Source of the DNA: Dyella flagellata | Lineage (GTDB): Bacteria; Pseudomonadota; Gammaproteobacteria; Xanthomonadales; Rhodanobacteraceae | DNA length: 64,000 nucleotides | Assembly: GCF_030160275.1 (NCBI RefSeq) | Contig: NZ_BSOA01000044.1 | Location: forward strand, 124,001-188,000 | Direction: 5' to 3' | Shown: one piece after another, positions 23,881 through 33,145 of the stretch | How positions within the stretch are numbered: the first letter of the stretch is position 1 | Layout of the letters: every line of letters begins with the position of its first letter | Notes under the pieces: generated by a model | The model's input: the letters and a program-made list of their open reading frames with translations, nothing else | Told to the model about the DNA's origin: nothing | Databases searched by the model: none | Made by a program: the position numbers and the translations under genes

Positions 23881-23935
23881 GCTGGGATGACAATCCCAGC
23901 ATTGGGAATGCTGGGATTGTCATCCCAGCCTACGT
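23875..23935. repeat. perfect 29-bp-arm inverted REP-like pair at exporter stop
   Basis: The cleanest copy of the family: the arms are 29 bases each, perfectly complementary, around a GGG loop. Each arm contains ACGTAGGCTGGGATGACAAT. The exporter stop codon (23878-23880) is within the left arm, so the element forms the last codon and 3' end of that gene. Confidence 0.93.
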
Positions 23936-24029
23936 TCCGCGCGAGACTTCGCCTACAAGCTGGACGCATGCCTTCCAGCGCATGAGCCGTTAGCATGAAG
24001 TACCGCTCCAGCTCCAAGGATGCCTTGCC

Positions 24030-25232
24030 TTGCATCACGCCAATGAGATCCTGTTCGCGCTGTTCATCGTGTTCGTCGCCGCGCAGGTCGGTGCGGAGAT
24101 CGCGCAGCGGCTGAAGCTGCCGGGCGTGGTGGGCGAAATCGCCGCCGGCTGCGCGATCGGGCCATCGGTGCTGGGCTGGATTACACCCGAACAAATCGCC
24201 ACCGGCACCCCGCTGGATGTACTGGCTGAAATCGGCGTAGTGCTGCTGCTGTTCTCGGTCGGCCTCGAAACCCGGCTGGAGGATCTGAAAAAGGTCGGCA
24301 AGGCCGCCTTCCTGGTCGGCGTGCTCGGCGTGCTGCTGCCGTTCGGCATGGGCGGTTTCTGGGCGCATGCCCAGGGTTTCGACTGGGGCAAGTCACTGTT
24401 TCTCGCCGCCGCCTTCGTGGCCACCTCAGCTGGTATCACGGCACGCGTACTGCAAGAACTGGGTGTGCTGCAACGCGTGGAAAGCAAGGTGATCCTCGGC
24501 GCCGCGGTGATCGACGACATCCTGGCCATGCTGCTGCTTGGCGTAGTGGTGTCGCTGCAAGGGGGCCAGGGCTTCGATCCGATGCACCTGCTGGTCGTGC
24601 TGGGCAGTGCGGTCGGCTTCATCGCGGTGATCGGCTGGGGCGGCACGCGCGTGATGCGCTGGAATTCCACCTGGCTGGAAAAGCCGCATAGCAGCCACTC
24701 GCCGCTGCTGATCGTGCTGGCGCTATGCCTGGGCGTGGCCTACGTTTCCACCTTGTTTGGTCTTGCAGCGATCATCGGTGCGTTCCTGGCCGGGATGATC
24801 GCTTCGGAAACACGCCAGCAGCACACACTGGAACAGCAGATGCAACCGCTACTCGCCTTGCTTACGCCATTCTTCTTCGTGCTCACCGGCAGCAAGATCG
24901 ATCTGCAGCAGCTCGCCAATGCCGACGCCTTGATCGCGCTGCTGGTGGTCACGCTGATCGCCATCGTTTCCAAGCTGCTGGGTGGCTTTCTGGGGGCGCT
25001 ATCGCTGGGCCGCATGGGTGCGACCATCGTTGGCTTCGGCATGGTGCCGCGCGGTGAGGTGGGCGTGGTCATCGCCAGCCTTGGGCTTGCCGCAGGGGTC
25101 TTCAGCGACCGGATGTACGCGATCATCGTCGCCATGTCACTGCTTACCGCCATGGTCACGCCGCCGATTCTGGCCTGGCTGCTGAAGCGAACCGTCCGCA
25201 CCGGTCTGTCCACCCAGCCTGGTGATGCGTAA
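24030..25232 (+). CDS. Kef/NhaP-type CPA2 cation:proton antiporter
   Basis: Predicted inner-membrane monovalent cation/proton exchanger of the CPA2 family. The product has 400 residues and about 12 helices. It reads LPGVVGEIAAGCAIGPSVLG near the N-terminus, a CPA2 hallmark, and later DDILAMLLLGV, which carries the ion-binding Asp pair. There is no TrkA-N or RCK nucleotide-binding tail, unlike KefB/KefC. The start is TTG 24030 with AAGGA nine bases upstream; the first in-frame ATG would cut the first helix. It is followed by a REP-free gap and the kinase cluster. Confidence 0.88.
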   Translation: MHHANEILFALFIVFVAAQVGAEIAQRLKLPGVVGEIAAGCAIGPSVLGWITPEQIATGTPLDVLAEIGVVLLLFSVGLETRLEDLKKVGKAAFLVGVLGVLLPFGMGGFWAHAQGFDWGKSLFLAAAFVATSAGITARVLQELGVLQRVESKVILGAAVIDDILAMLLLGVVVSLQGGQGFDPMHLLVVLGSAVGFIAVIGWGGTRVMRWNSTWLEKPHSSHSPLLIVLALCLGVAYVSTLFGLAAIIGAFLAGMIASETRQQHTLEQQMQPLLALLTPFFFVLTGSKIDLQQLANADALIALLVVTLIAIVSKLLGGFLGALSLGRMGATIVGFGMVPRGEVGVVIASLGLAAGVFSDRMYAIIVAMSLLTAMVTPPILAWLLKRTVRTGLSTQPGDA

Positions 25233-25539
25233 AACGAAATAACAACAAAATTTTGGCGTTTCCTAGACATCGCCGCTAGCGCTGCGGAGCCATACTCATG
25301 CCTGGGACGATCGACGCTTTTCCATAAATGCCCGGCTTTACGAGCGTTTCGCCGGCCCTTGCGGTAAATGCGGGCCTGAACGTCCAGGGGAGATGACATC
25401 GGCACCGGCGCCGCCCGATTTGTTTTGGGTGCAACCGAGCTGATGAGCAGGATGTCCGACCAAGCGTTTCATGAACACCATACTGGATGACGCAGCACGC
25501 GCCCGAAGATAAGGGCGCAAGCACGCAAGAGGTATGTTC
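25233..25539. other. intergenic region before the signalling cluster
   Basis: About 307 bases without a supported gene. The first 30 bases are A-rich (AACGAAATAACAACAAAATT). The rest is ordinary GC-rich sequence that should hold the promoter of the first kinase. No clear operator or terminator was seen. Confidence 0.5.
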
Positions 25540-27156
25540 ATGGCATCGACACCGGTCAATAACGATCTGCGTAGCGAGCTTGCACTGCATGGCGGCCCTC
25601 TTTCCAACGGCAGCCGTTACGAACTGCTGGTGCAGTCGGTCGTCGACTACGCGATCTATCTGCTCGATCCGGACGGACGAATCGTGAGCTGGAACGCCGG
25701 TGCGCAGCGCATCAAGGGCTATACCTCCGAGGAAGTGATCGGTAAACATTTCTCGATGTTCTATACGCCAGAGGATCAGGCAGCGGGAACTCCGCAGCAC
25801 AATCTCGACACCGCGGCGACCGAGGGGCGCTTCAATGGCGAAGCTTGTCGGGTGCGTAAGGATGGCACGCGTTTTCATGCCCAGGTGGCCATGGATGCCA
25901 TCCATGACGACGCTGGCCAGCTGATCGGATTTGCCAAAGTCACCCGCGACGTCACCGAACGGTCGGAATTGATGGCCCATCTGGAGGAAAGCGAACGACG
26001 TTTTCGGCTGTTCGCCGAAAGCACGCCCGGCTACGCGCTCTGCATGCTGGACAAACACGGTCGCGTGCGCCACTGGAACGCGGGCGCCGAACTCCTGAGC
26101 GGATACACCAGCGAAGAGGCGATGGATAAACCCGTCGTGCGAATGCTGCTGCCCGACGAACGCGATGAGCAGAAACTGCACGCGCTGATCGAGCAAACGC
26201 TATCCAGCGGCAAGTATGAAGGCGAGCATCGGATCACCCGCAAAAACGGCAGCAGGTTCCAGGCACAAGTGCTGTTGCGCGCCTTGAAGGACCAGGCGGG
26301 GCGCTTGCATGGGCTTGCCTGCACGGTGCAGGACCTCAGCGAGAAACGAGCGATGGAAGAGGCTCTGGAGCAAACCCGCCAGCAACTGTTCCAGTCGCAA
26401 AAACTCGATGCGCTCGGTCAGCTCACCGGCGGCATCGCCAGTGATTTCAACGGTATTCTGCACTCCCTCGCCGGCGGCCTGGAAATAGCGCGCATGCAAG
26501 TGGCGCGCAACGACACCTCCCAGCTGGAAAAACGCCTGGCCGAGGCCTTGAACCTGGTGCAGCGGGCCGCCCAGCTCACCCAGCATTTGATGGCTTTCGC
26601 GCGACGCCAGCCCTTGGCGCCAAGCCAGGTCGATCTGAATGAATGGGTTCTCACCTTGAGTGAGATGCTGCTGCGCACCGTGGGCGCGCATATCCGGATC
26701 GATTTTGATTTGGCCCATACACCGCTGCCCCTGCGCTGCGATCTCAACCAACTGGAGAGTGCCTTGTTGAATCTGGTGCTCAACAGCCGTGATGCGATGC
26801 CCAACGGTGGCAGCTTGCGCATCATCACCTCACGGGTGCAACGCGAAGATGGCGCGGCCGGCGAGTGGGTCAGGCTGACGGTGAAAGACAGCGGCGTCGG
26901 CATGTCCGCCGAAATGGCGGGTCGGGCTTTCGAGCCATTCTTCACCACCAAGCCACTCGGGCACGGGACCGGCCTTGGGTTGTCGCTGGTGCACGGCTTC
27001 GTGCGCCAATCCAACGGCAGCATAGCCTTGCATTCGAAGGTAGGCGAAGGCACTGAGGTGGAAATATGCCTACCGGTAGCCGATCCGGTTGACACAGCAA
27101 CGCTTGGGGTAGACCAGGACCCTACCCCGCACGTAGATCAACTACATGGTTTCTAG
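25540..27156 (+). CDS. PAS-PAS sensor kinase lacking the phospho-acceptor His
   Basis: Soluble sensor protein of 538 residues with no membrane helix. PAS domains lie at about 24-140 (SVVDYAIYLLDPDGRIVSWN) and 150-270. A HisKA-like region at 280-350 and a HATPase domain at 365-520 follow. The H-box reads GQLTGGIASDFNGIL where relatives have GGVAHDFNNLL, so Ser301 (AGT, 26440-26442) replaces the phosphorylated His. The ATP-binding boxes look intact: NLVLNSRDAMPNGG, DSGVGMS, FEPFFTTK, GHGTGLGLS. I start at ATG 25540, seven bases from GAGG; ATG 25534 is too close. It heads a signalling cluster. It may act as a pseudokinase, a dimer partner or an ATP sensor. Confidence 0.88.
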   Translation: MASTPVNNDLRSELALHGGPLSNGSRYELLVQSVVDYAIYLLDPDGRIVSWNAGAQRIKGYTSEEVIGKHFSMFYTPEDQAAGTPQHNLDTAATEGRFNGEACRVRKDGTRFHAQVAMDAIHDDAGQLIGFAKVTRDVTERSELMAHLEESERRFRLFAESTPGYALCMLDKHGRVRHWNAGAELLSGYTSEEAMDKPVVRMLLPDERDEQKLHALIEQTLSSGKYEGEHRITRKNGSRFQAQVLLRALKDQAGRLHGLACTVQDLSEKRAMEEALEQTRQQLFQSQKLDALGQLTGGIASDFNGILHSLAGGLEIARMQVARNDTSQLEKRLAEALNLVQRAAQLTQHLMAFARRQPLAPSQVDLNEWVLTLSEMLLRTVGAHIRIDFDLAHTPLPLRCDLNQLESALLNLVLNSRDAMPNGGSLRIITSRVQREDGAAGEWVRLTVKDSGVGMSAEMAGRAFEPFFTTKPLGHGTGLGLSLVHGFVRQSNGSIALHSKVGEGTEVEICLPVADPVDTATLGVDQDPTPHVDQLHGF

Positions 27157-27391
27157 GCGACCCCAAGCAAGCATCGTGCTTATTTCCAATAGTTTTACAA
27201 ATAATCGGCGCGACTCTCACGAAATTGGCCTTTTTCACGGCATGGCGCTTGCGCAAGTCCGCGAGACGAGAGTATCAATGCCAAAACTGATCGGCAGCGT
27301 GCTGGTCGCACTGAATATCGGGCTGCATTACTCACTCACGTCACGCGCAACGATCTTCGTGTAATCGCACAAAGCCTGTCAGGGGGTGGCG

Positions 27392-29257
27392 ATGAAGAGT
27401 GCGGATATCAGCAACATCCTGGCGTTGGAAAACCCCGACGCATCCGTGTTGACTGACCAGGACGGCCGCATTCTTCATTGGAACCGCGCGGCCGAAGCCC
27501 TGTTCGGTCATGCCGCGGCAGAAGCGCTCGGAAATCGGTTCCACGAGCTCGTCGTCCCCGAAGGCGTGGATGCCCCGGAACAAGGCTTCAAAACGCGGGT
27601 AGCCCGGGGCGACACGGTCACTTATCGCACACTGCGCAAACACAAGGACGGCTCCCTGGTTTTCGTGCTTGTTTCGGAACGGCCGGTACGTGGCGAATTC
27701 GGCGAAGGCCTGCTGCGTAGCGAACGGGACATTTCCGAATGGCAGGCACGCCGGCTGACGCAATACGTCCAGACCCGCTACGGCGATTTTCTCGAATCCA
27801 TCAGGGAAGGCGTCATCCTGGCGACCGTTGCCGGCAGGGTCGTCCTGGCCAACCACCACGCGGCCTTTCAGTTCGGCTACGAGCGCGAAGAGTTGAGCGG
27901 TATGCGCATCGACGACTTGCTGCCCGAACGTTACCGGCGCATGCACCACGACCTGACCGGCGAATTCTTCGGTCGGGCCCATGGCCTTCCCGTGCACGAT
28001 ATCGAGTTGCACGGCTTGCGCCCGGACGGTCAAGAATTTCCGATCGAAGTCAGCCTGAGTTCCGTGGAGACCGATGACGGCAAGCTGATCATGACCGCGG
28101 TACGCGACGTCAGCGATCGCATGAAAGCCGAGCGCAAGTTCCGCGGACTGCTGGAATCGGCCCCCGATGCGATGGTGATCGTGAACCGGGATGGCCTGAT
28201 CGAACTGGTCAACTCGCAAGCGGAGGCCTTGTTCGGCTATCGGCGCGACGCGATGCTGGGTCAGCCAGTGGAAATGCTCATACCCGAGCGCTTTCGCCAA
28301 GGGCATCCAGCGAAACGCCAGGCCTACTCCCAATATCCACGGCCACGTGTGCTCGGCGCGCCCCATTTGTACGGCCGGCGCAGCGACGGCGGTGAGTTTC
28401 CGATCGAACTCAGCCTGGCTCCGATCGATACCGAAGAAGGCATCCTGATCTCCAGCTCCATCCGCGATATCAGCGAGCGACGCCATTTCGAGGAAATGCT
28501 GCAGGAAACGAATCTGCAACTGCGCGCCGCTTCGGAGGCCAAGGACCGCTTCCTGGCCGGCATGTCGCACGAATTGCGCACGCCGCTCAATGCCATCATC
28601 GGTTATACCGGCACGCTGCTGATGCGCATGCCCGGCCCCATCAACGAAGAACAGGAGCAGCAGCTGCGCACCATTTCCGGCAGCGCCAAGCACCTGTTGT
28701 CGCTGATCAACGATCTGCTCGACCTGGCCAAGGTCGAGTCGGGCAAGGTGCAATTGCACATGGCGACCCTGCCCTGCCACGAAGTGATCGACGAAGTGGC
28801 CTCGGTGCTGCGCCCACTGGCGGAAAAGAAACAAATAGCGCTGGAAAAGCACCTGCCGCGCGAGCGCCTGCTAGCGCATACCGATCGCCGCTCGCTCAGC
28901 CAGATCGTGATCAACCTCACCAACAATGCGATCAAGTTCACCGAGCCCGGCGGCACGGTGGCATTGAAGCTCAAACGCGTGATCCAGGACGGCAAGCCTT
29001 GCTGCGAAATCGCCGTGAGCGATACCGGACGCGGCATCAAACCCGAGGAACAGGCCGCCCTGTTCCAGGCCTTCTCGCAACTGGAAAGCACACGCCCGCA
29101 CGAGGGCACTGGCCTAGGCCTTTACCTGTCCAAGCGCCTTGCCGCCATGCTGGGCGCCAACCTGAATTTTGAAAGCGAATACGGGCGTGGGAGCACCTTT
29201 TCATTGGCGATACCCGAGCACACTACCGATGCGCCTGCGCCGGTATCCGCGTGTTGA
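27392..29257 (+). CDS. three-PAS histidine kinase
   Basis: Soluble sensor histidine kinase of 621 residues. PAS domains lie at about 12-115 (VLTDQDGRILHWNRAAEALFGH), 130-245 and 250-370 (each ends in a PAC-like IRDISERR or VRDVSDRM). The HisKA domain has FLAGMSHELRTPLNAI with His393. The HATPase domain has NLTNNAIKFTEPGG, DTGRGI and GTGLGLYLS. All catalytic boxes are intact. ATG 27392 is preceded by AGGGGG at good spacing; GTG 27386 is less likely. It lies 22 bases before the receiver gene, so the two form a likely phosphotransfer pair. No membrane segment, so the signal is cytoplasmic. Confidence 0.92.
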   Translation: MKSADISNILALENPDASVLTDQDGRILHWNRAAEALFGHAAAEALGNRFHELVVPEGVDAPEQGFKTRVARGDTVTYRTLRKHKDGSLVFVLVSERPVRGEFGEGLLRSERDISEWQARRLTQYVQTRYGDFLESIREGVILATVAGRVVLANHHAAFQFGYEREELSGMRIDDLLPERYRRMHHDLTGEFFGRAHGLPVHDIELHGLRPDGQEFPIEVSLSSVETDDGKLIMTAVRDVSDRMKAERKFRGLLESAPDAMVIVNRDGLIELVNSQAEALFGYRRDAMLGQPVEMLIPERFRQGHPAKRQAYSQYPRPRVLGAPHLYGRRSDGGEFPIELSLAPIDTEEGILISSSIRDISERRHFEEMLQETNLQLRAASEAKDRFLAGMSHELRTPLNAIIGYTGTLLMRMPGPINEEQEQQLRTISGSAKHLLSLINDLLDLAKVESGKVQLHMATLPCHEVIDEVASVLRPLAEKKQIALEKHLPRERLLAHTDRRSLSQIVINLTNNAIKFTEPGGTVALKLKRVIQDGKPCCEIAVSDTGRGIKPEEQAALFQAFSQLESTRPHEGTGLGLYLSKRLAAMLGANLNFESEYGRGSTFSLAIPEHTTDAPAPVSAC

Positions 29258-29279
29258 ATCAACCGAAGGGACTACCTTT

Positions 29280-29681
29280 ATGGCCTGCGTACTGGTGATC
29301 GAAGACAACAAAGACAATCGTGAACTGATGGTTTATCTGCTGAAGTATTTCGGCCATCGGACCCTGGTCGCGCCGGACGGTGAAGCGGGCATCGACACGG
29401 TGGCGCATGGCGAAGACCGTCCGGACCTGATCGTTTGCGACATCCATATGCCCAAGATGGACGGCTACGAGGTGGCAAAGCAGCTCAAGGGCCATCCCGA
29501 GCACCGCGAAATTCCATTGATCGCGGTCACCTCCTCGGCGATGGTCGGCGATGGCCAACGGATTCTCTGCCACGGCTTCGACGGCTACATGACCAAACCG
29601 ATTGATCCGGCCACCTTCGTGCAGCAATTGGAGGAGTTCATGTCCAAGGACATCGAGACGCCGGCCGGCGACCGCACTTGA
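29280..29681 (+). CDS. single-domain response regulator (CheY-like)
   Basis: 133-residue stand-alone receiver domain. The acidic pocket is in VLVIEDNKDN, the phospho-acceptor is Asp54 in VCDIHMPKMDG, the switch residue lies in AVTSSAMVG, and Lys106 sits in YMTKPID. No output domain. ATG 29280 follows AAGGG. The gene sits between the three-PAS kinase (22 bases upstream) and the GGDEF-EAL protein (15 bases downstream). It probably relays phosphate in this pathway or acts by protein contact. The target is unknown. Confidence 0.93.
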   Translation: MACVLVIEDNKDNRELMVYLLKYFGHRTLVAPDGEAGIDTVAHGEDRPDLIVCDIHMPKMDGYEVAKQLKGHPEHREIPLIAVTSSAMVGDGQRILCHGFDGYMTKPIDPATFVQQLEEFMSKDIETPAGDRT

Positions 29682-29696
29682 GGCACGGATAGCCCC

Positions 29697-32600
29697 ATGG
29701 CGACCATACTCATAGTCGATGACCGGGCGCTCAACCGCCGGTTTCTCACCACCCTGCTCGGCTATGCCGGTCACGAGACGATCGAGGCCGAAGACGGCAT
29801 CATCGCCTTGACCATGGCCCAGGTTCGGCGTCCGGACCTGATGATCACCGACGTGCTGATGCCGAACATGGACGGCGTCATGCTCACCGAGATGGTGCGT
29901 GCGACAGCCGGATTGACCGACGTGCCGGTCATTTTCTACACCGCCACCTACCGGCTGGAAGATGCACGCGAGATGGCCTCAACGCTGGGCGTGCAACGCA
30001 TCCTGTCCAAGCCTTGCGAACCCCAGGTGATCCTGGACACGGTAACGGAAGTATTGCGCGAAGCGGGTATCGCCTCCGCCACGCCTTCCTCTGCGGTATC
30101 CACGGAATTGGCGAACGCGATGCAGGCACCTGGCGACATCGGCCCCTTGCAGGACCGTTTGCGTGAAGTCACCGAGCGAGGCCTGGCGATGACGGAGCAG
30201 CACGCCTCCGCCGAAAAGCTCAAACTCGCCTTCACCGACATCCAGACCTTGAGCCTGCGTATGTCGGCGCTACTGGAACTGAGCCTGGAACTGGGTAGCG
30301 AACACAACCCGACCGGCCTGATCGAATTATGTTGCCGCGCCACGCAGGATATTCTCGGCACGCGCCAGACCATGATCACGATTGCGGAAGAGGACAAGCC
30401 GCTGCGGCAGGCTACGAGTGGGCTGGACGATTGGGAATGCGCGCATTTTGCCGGATTGGACTGGCAATCGCCGCCGCCGGCGTTTGGCGAGGCGCGTTCG
30501 TCTGGCAAGACGGTGTTGATACGCGACAACGCGCGCGCGCAGCTGGGTGAACTGGCCGAGCACAGCGCGATCCGTTCGGCCATGGTGATCCCCTTGCGCA
30601 CCTCCGGCTGCGATTCGGGCTGGATCTACGTGGCCGACAAGCTCGGCGGAGCCTTCGACCATAACGACGAGCAGTTCGGCAGCGCATTGGCCGCGGCCTT
30701 TGCCAACGCTTATGACAACCTGGACCTGCTTGAGCAGGTTCGGCAGGACGCCGAATCCCTGCGGCGCGAAATCAACGAGCGCACCAAGGCCGAGCGCGCA
30801 CGCCGTGAAAGCGACAAACGCTTCTTCGATCTGTTTCGCGCCCACCCGCTGCCGATGTGGGTGCAAGACAGCGAGACGGCGCAGTTCAAGGCTGTCAACG
30901 CTGCCGCGGTGGCGCATTACGGCTACAGCGAAGGCGAATTCCTCGGCATGACGGTGCAAGACCTGCAGCCGCCCTCACCCGCCGCGCAACCTCGGCGATA
31001 TTGGCCGCTTGGCTTGGACGAGTCCGACGTGTCGCAGCACTGCAAGAAGGACGGCGGCCTGATCGACGTGGAGATCAGTTCGCATGTGCTTTCATTCGAT
31101 GGCAGCGATTGCCGCTTCGTGGTGGCGCAGGACATCACGGCACGCCTGCAGATCGAGGAGCGCAATGCACGCCTGAGCCGCATCAGTGCTGTGCTATCGG
31201 ACATCAATTCAGCCATTGTGCGTATCCGCGATCGTCACAGCCTGCTGCAGGAGGCCTGCCGCGTCGCGGTCGACAGCGGAGCATTCCGCGCTGCATGGAT
31301 CGGCGAGATTGGTCCGAATAGCCTCGATGGCGTGGTCGTGGCGTGGCATGGTGCGGTCGGCAGCTACATCGACACGATCAAGTTGACCGTGCAGCCGGAA
31401 ACTCCCTATAGCTCGCGCCCCGCCAATGTGGCGTTGCGTGAAAACCGGGCTGTGGTATTCAATGACATCATCGAGTCTTCGCTGCCGATCGCCCTGAAAG
31501 AGGAATATCGCACGCACGACTTTTGCGCCGTTGCGGCCTTTCCACTGGTGACCGAAGGGCGCTCCACCGCGGTGCTCACCCTGTTCGCCGACCAGGTCGG
31601 CTTCTTCGACGACGAAGAGCTGGAATTGCTGATGCGCCTGGCCGGGGATGTTTCCTTCGGCCTGCAATTCATCGAACGCGAGCGACAGCTGCGCTATCTG
31701 GCGCTGTACGACTCGCTCACCGATCTGCCCAATCGCCGTTTGCTGCTGGAACGCCTGACGCAGTTCATCCATGCGGCCGAGCATCAGCAATTGGTGGTGG
31801 CGATATTCGCAGTGGACCTCGACCATTTCCGCCAGATCAACGATGCCTTCGGGCGGCACGTGGGCGATGAACTGCTACGTCAGGTCAGCACGCGCTGGAA
31901 CGCCGCGCTGATTGAACCCTATTGCCTGGCGCGACTGGACGCCGATTCCTTCGCCATCGCGGTGGGCGACCTGCCCAGCCATGCCGATGGCACCACCATC
32001 GTGCGCGACCGCCTGGAACGCCCCTTGGCCGAACCCATCGAAATCGGCGGCCATGTGCTGCGCATTGGTTTTCGCACCGGCATCGCCTTGTATCCCGACG
32101 ATGGCACTGGCGCGGAGCAACTGCTCAACAATGCCGAAAGCGCGATGAAACAGGCCTTGCTGACCGGCGAACGGCATTTCTATTTCGATCCGGCGACGCA
32201 AGCGAGGATGGCCGAAAAACTGGCCCTGGAAAACGACTTGCGCCAGGCTGTGGAAGCGCAGCAATTCGTGCTTCACTTCCAGCCGCGGGTGGATCTCGGT
32301 CGCGGGCGCGTCGTGGGCGCAGAGGCCTTGATCCGCTGGCAGCATCCCGAGCGGGGGCTGGTGTCTCCGGCGCAATTCATTCCGTTGGCCGAGGAAACCG
32401 GCTTGATTCTGCCGATCGGCGACTGGGTAATCCGCACCGTCTGCGCGCAATTGGCGCAATGGCAACGAACGGAACGGCACGTGGTGCCAATCTCGCTCAA
32501 TCTGTCCGCCGCCCAATTCAAGGGCGGACGTGTGCTGGACACCTTGCACCAGGCCATCGCGCAATATGCGGTCAAGGCCAAGCTGATCGAACTGGAACTG

Positions 32601-33056
32601 ACCGAATCATTGCTGATGAACGATCCCCAGGCCGCCATCACCATCCTGAGCGCTTTTCGCGGCATGGGTGTAAGGCTGTCACTCGATGACTTCGGCACCG
32701 GTTATTCGTCGCTAGCCTACCTCAGCCGCTTCCCGTTCGACTTCCTGAAAATCGACCGCGCCTTCGTCTCCGGCGTGCCGGACAACATCGAAGACGGTGC
32801 GATCGCCAAGGCGATCATCGCGCTGGCCAAGCAGCTCAATTTGCGCACCGTGGCCGAAGGTGTCGAGACCGAAGAGCAGCTACGCTTCCTGCATCAACAC
32901 GGCTGCGATGAAATGCAAGGCTACCTATTCAGCAAGCCGGTGCCACTGGAGCAGTTCGAGCAGATGCTGCGTGACCATGTGCGTTTGTCGGTCCCGCAGA
33001 GCTATCCGGCCGGCAAGCGTTCGCCACAAAGGGGGCGTAGCACCTTTTCAACCTGA
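29697..33056 (+). CDS. REC-GAF-PAS-GAF-GGDEF-EAL protein, probable c-di-GMP phosphodiesterase
   Basis: 1119-residue signalling protein. An N-terminal receiver has Asp52 (ITDVLMPNMDG) and Lys105. GAF (about 180-345), PAS (365-475), a second GAF (485-660), GGDEF (670-835) and EAL (850-1100) domains follow. The GGDEF signature is ruined: residues 748-752 read DADSF, so cyclase activity is unlikely. The EAL side looks complete: EALIRW (876-881), SLNLS, ELTES, LDDFGTGYSS, FLKIDRAF, AEGVETEEQ and GYLFSKP. The expected output is c-di-GMP hydrolysis controlled by phosphorylation of the receiver, with the degenerate GGDEF perhaps binding GTP. Last full gene of the cluster. Confidence 0.92.
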   Translation: MATILIVDDRALNRRFLTTLLGYAGHETIEAEDGIIALTMAQVRRPDLMITDVLMPNMDGVMLTEMVRATAGLTDVPVIFYTATYRLEDAREMASTLGVQRILSKPCEPQVILDTVTEVLREAGIASATPSSAVSTELANAMQAPGDIGPLQDRLREVTERGLAMTEQHASAEKLKLAFTDIQTLSLRMSALLELSLELGSEHNPTGLIELCCRATQDILGTRQTMITIAEEDKPLRQATSGLDDWECAHFAGLDWQSPPPAFGEARSSGKTVLIRDNARAQLGELAEHSAIRSAMVIPLRTSGCDSGWIYVADKLGGAFDHNDEQFGSALAAAFANAYDNLDLLEQVRQDAESLRREINERTKAERARRESDKRFFDLFRAHPLPMWVQDSETAQFKAVNAAAVAHYGYSEGEFLGMTVQDLQPPSPAAQPRRYWPLGLDESDVSQHCKKDGGLIDVEISSHVLSFDGSDCRFVVAQDITARLQIEERNARLSRISAVLSDINSAIVRIRDRHSLLQEACRVAVDSGAFRAAWIGEIGPNSLDGVVVAWHGAVGSYIDTIKLTVQPETPYSSRPANVALRENRAVVFNDIIESSLPIALKEEYRTHDFCAVAAFPLVTEGRSTAVLTLFADQVGFFDDEELELLMRLAGDVSFGLQFIERERQLRYLALYDSLTDLPNRRLLLERLTQFIHAAEHQQLVVAIFAVDLDHFRQINDAFGRHVGDELLRQVSTRWNAALIEPYCLARLDADSFAIAVGDLPSHADGTTIVRDRLERPLAEPIEIGGHVLRIGFRTGIALYPDDGTGAEQLLNNAESAMKQALLTGERHFYFDPATQARMAEKLALENDLRQAVEAQQFVLHFQPRVDLGRGRVVGAEALIRWQHPERGLVSPAQFIPLAEETGLILPIGDWVIRTVCAQLAQWQRTERHVVPISLNLSAAQFKGGRVLDTLHQAIAQYAVKAKLIELELTESLLMNDPQAAITILSAFRGMGVRLSLDDFGTGYSSLAYLSRFPFDFLKIDRAFVSGVPDNIEDGAIAKAIIALAKQLNLRTVAEGVETEEQLRFLHQHGCDEMQGYLFSKPVPLEQFEQMLRDHVRLSVPQSYPAGKRSPQRGRSTFST

Positions 33057-33072
33057 AGGCGTTCCGCTTTTT

Positions 33073-33096
33073 GTAGACTGGGATGGCAATCCCAGC
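33073..33096. repeat. single REP-like unit after the GGDEF-EAL gene
   Basis: One 24-base unit, GTAGACTGGGAT-GGC-AATCCCAGC, with one mismatch to the family (A for G at position 5). The inverted partner is missing. It lies 16 bases after the stop codon. Confidence 0.8.
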
Positions 33097-33145
33097 ATTC
33101 CCATACATGTGCCCCCGACCGACGGATGCCTTTCTTTGGCCGCTG

